This document shows positions 6,222 through 6,604 of a DNA stretch of 6,604 bases, in pieces; the stretch's first letter is position 1; each line of letters starts with the position of its first letter. This stretch comes from an uncultured Bacteroidales bacterium. Its GTDB lineage: Bacteria; Bacteroidota; Bacteroidia; Bacteroidales; UBA932. The translations under genes were made by a program, and so were the position numbers. Below the pieces are notes generated by a model. The model had not been told where the DNA came from and searched no databases. It worked only from the letters and a program-made list of their open reading frames with translations. The DNA is taken from the NCBI GenBank assembly GCA_946406275.1, contig CAMJJZ010000060.1:1-6604 (forward strand). Reading direction: 5' to 3'.

Positions 6222-6604
6222 TTGCAGGGCATCTTGTCTATGCGGGTCTGGTGACGGCCTCCCTCGAAGGGGGTGTCCAGCCACTCACGCACAATGGCCG
6301 ATGCCAAACGGTAGCTGATGAACCTGGCCGGGAGCACCAGGACATTGGCGTTGTTGTGCTGGGCAACAAGGTGGCCGATAGCCGTTCCCCAGGCAAGTCC
6401 GGCACGGATTCCCTGATGCTTGTTCAGGGTTATTGCCATACCGTTACCGGTGCCACAGAGGGCTATTCCAAGGTCAACCTCATGCTTTTCCACGGCATTT
6501 GCCAGGGCATGGGCATAGTCTGGATAGTCAACGCTTGCCTCAGTGTCAGTTCCAAAATTGACAACTTCAATGCCTCTTTTCTGAAGCATCTTCACCAGCT
6601 TGAA
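6218..6604 (-). CDS. rpiB: Ribose-5-phosphate isomerase B (5' end cut by window edge)
   Basis: RpiB interconverts ribulose 5-phosphate and ribose 5-phosphate in the non-oxidative pentose phosphate pathway; related LacA/LacB proteins act on other sugar phosphates. The visible 128 residues run in frame off the right edge, starting FKLVKMLQKRGIEVVNFGT. About 15 N-terminal residues, including the expected SDHAG-like segment, lie outside. Visible landmarks are DYPDYA (27-32), the active-site segment LCGTGNGMAITLNK (49-62) with the likely catalytic cysteine at visible residue 50, IRAGLAW (66-72), HNNANVLVLPARF (83-95), and the phosphate-binding tail FEGGRHQTRID (113-123). This matches RpiB over its whole visible length. 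The GTG at 6595 and ATG at 6589 are internal codons, not starts. The gene overlaps truB by ATGA and is the upstream member of that pair. Confidence 0.93.
   Translation of the reverse strand, partial: FKLVKMLQKRGIEVVNFGTDTEASVDYPDYAHALANAVEKHEVDLGIALCGTGNGMAITLNKHQGIRAGLAWGTAIGHLVAQHNNANVLVLPARFISYRLASAIVREWLDTPFEGGRHQTRIDKMPCK

Noticed and set aside
6222..6284. A 21-codon N-terminal extension of truB
   Set aside because: It overlaps rpiB in another frame, is rich in Pro/Arg/His, does not resemble TruB, and the ATGA overlap gives a better start at 6221.
1..6604. A CRISPR array, tRNA or rRNA gene, riboswitch, or defence or toxin module
   Set aside because: I saw no regularly spaced direct repeats, no cloverleaf or rRNA-like sequence, and nearly all bases belong to six well-explained genes.

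Overview
The window looks like a piece of chromosome from a member of the Bacteroidota, most likely Bacteroidales, with a moderately high GC content. Three things point there: the gltX start is preceded by a perfect Bacteroidetes-type -7 box (TATATTTG, consensus TAnnTTTG); the starts I examined have no clear Shine-Dalgarno sequence; and GltX carries the stretch GFPVFPL plus GYREDGY after its KLSKR motif, which I associate with Bacteroidetes GltX. No genus can be named from sequence alone. Coding density is very high and no gene-free stretch exceeds about 115 bases.

Left part (5-2665, + strand): ftsA and ftsZ, the distal end of a division and cell-wall cluster, separated by 3 bases. FtsZ polymerises into the cytokinetic ring and FtsA, an actin-like ATPase, tethers it to the membrane. 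Upstream cluster genes would lie to the left of the window.

Middle and right (2669-6604, - strand, read right to left): rpiB (its start is cut by the window edge) and truB overlap by ATGA and are probably co-transcribed. A strong hairpin with a T-tract then terminates truB. Next comes a gene for a REP-associated-type tyrosine transposase (RAYT, HUH/Y1 superfamily), then gltX with its own short promoter region. gltX converges on ftsZ with only 3 bases between the stop codons.

Most of the content is housekeeping: division, glutamyl-tRNA charging, tRNA pseudouridine-55 formation and pentose phosphate isomerisation. The one accessory item is the RAYT gene together with the perfect 14-bp inverted repeat just upstream of it. 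The repeat is best explained as the truB terminator, but a structured palindrome next to a RAYT is also where a REP-like element would be expected. I found no CRISPR array, tRNA or rRNA gene, insertion-sequence ends, or clearly new multi-gene system. The remaining points of interest are lineage-specific insertions in TruB and GltX, a divergent RAYT active-site region, and the tight convergent ftsZ/gltX junction.
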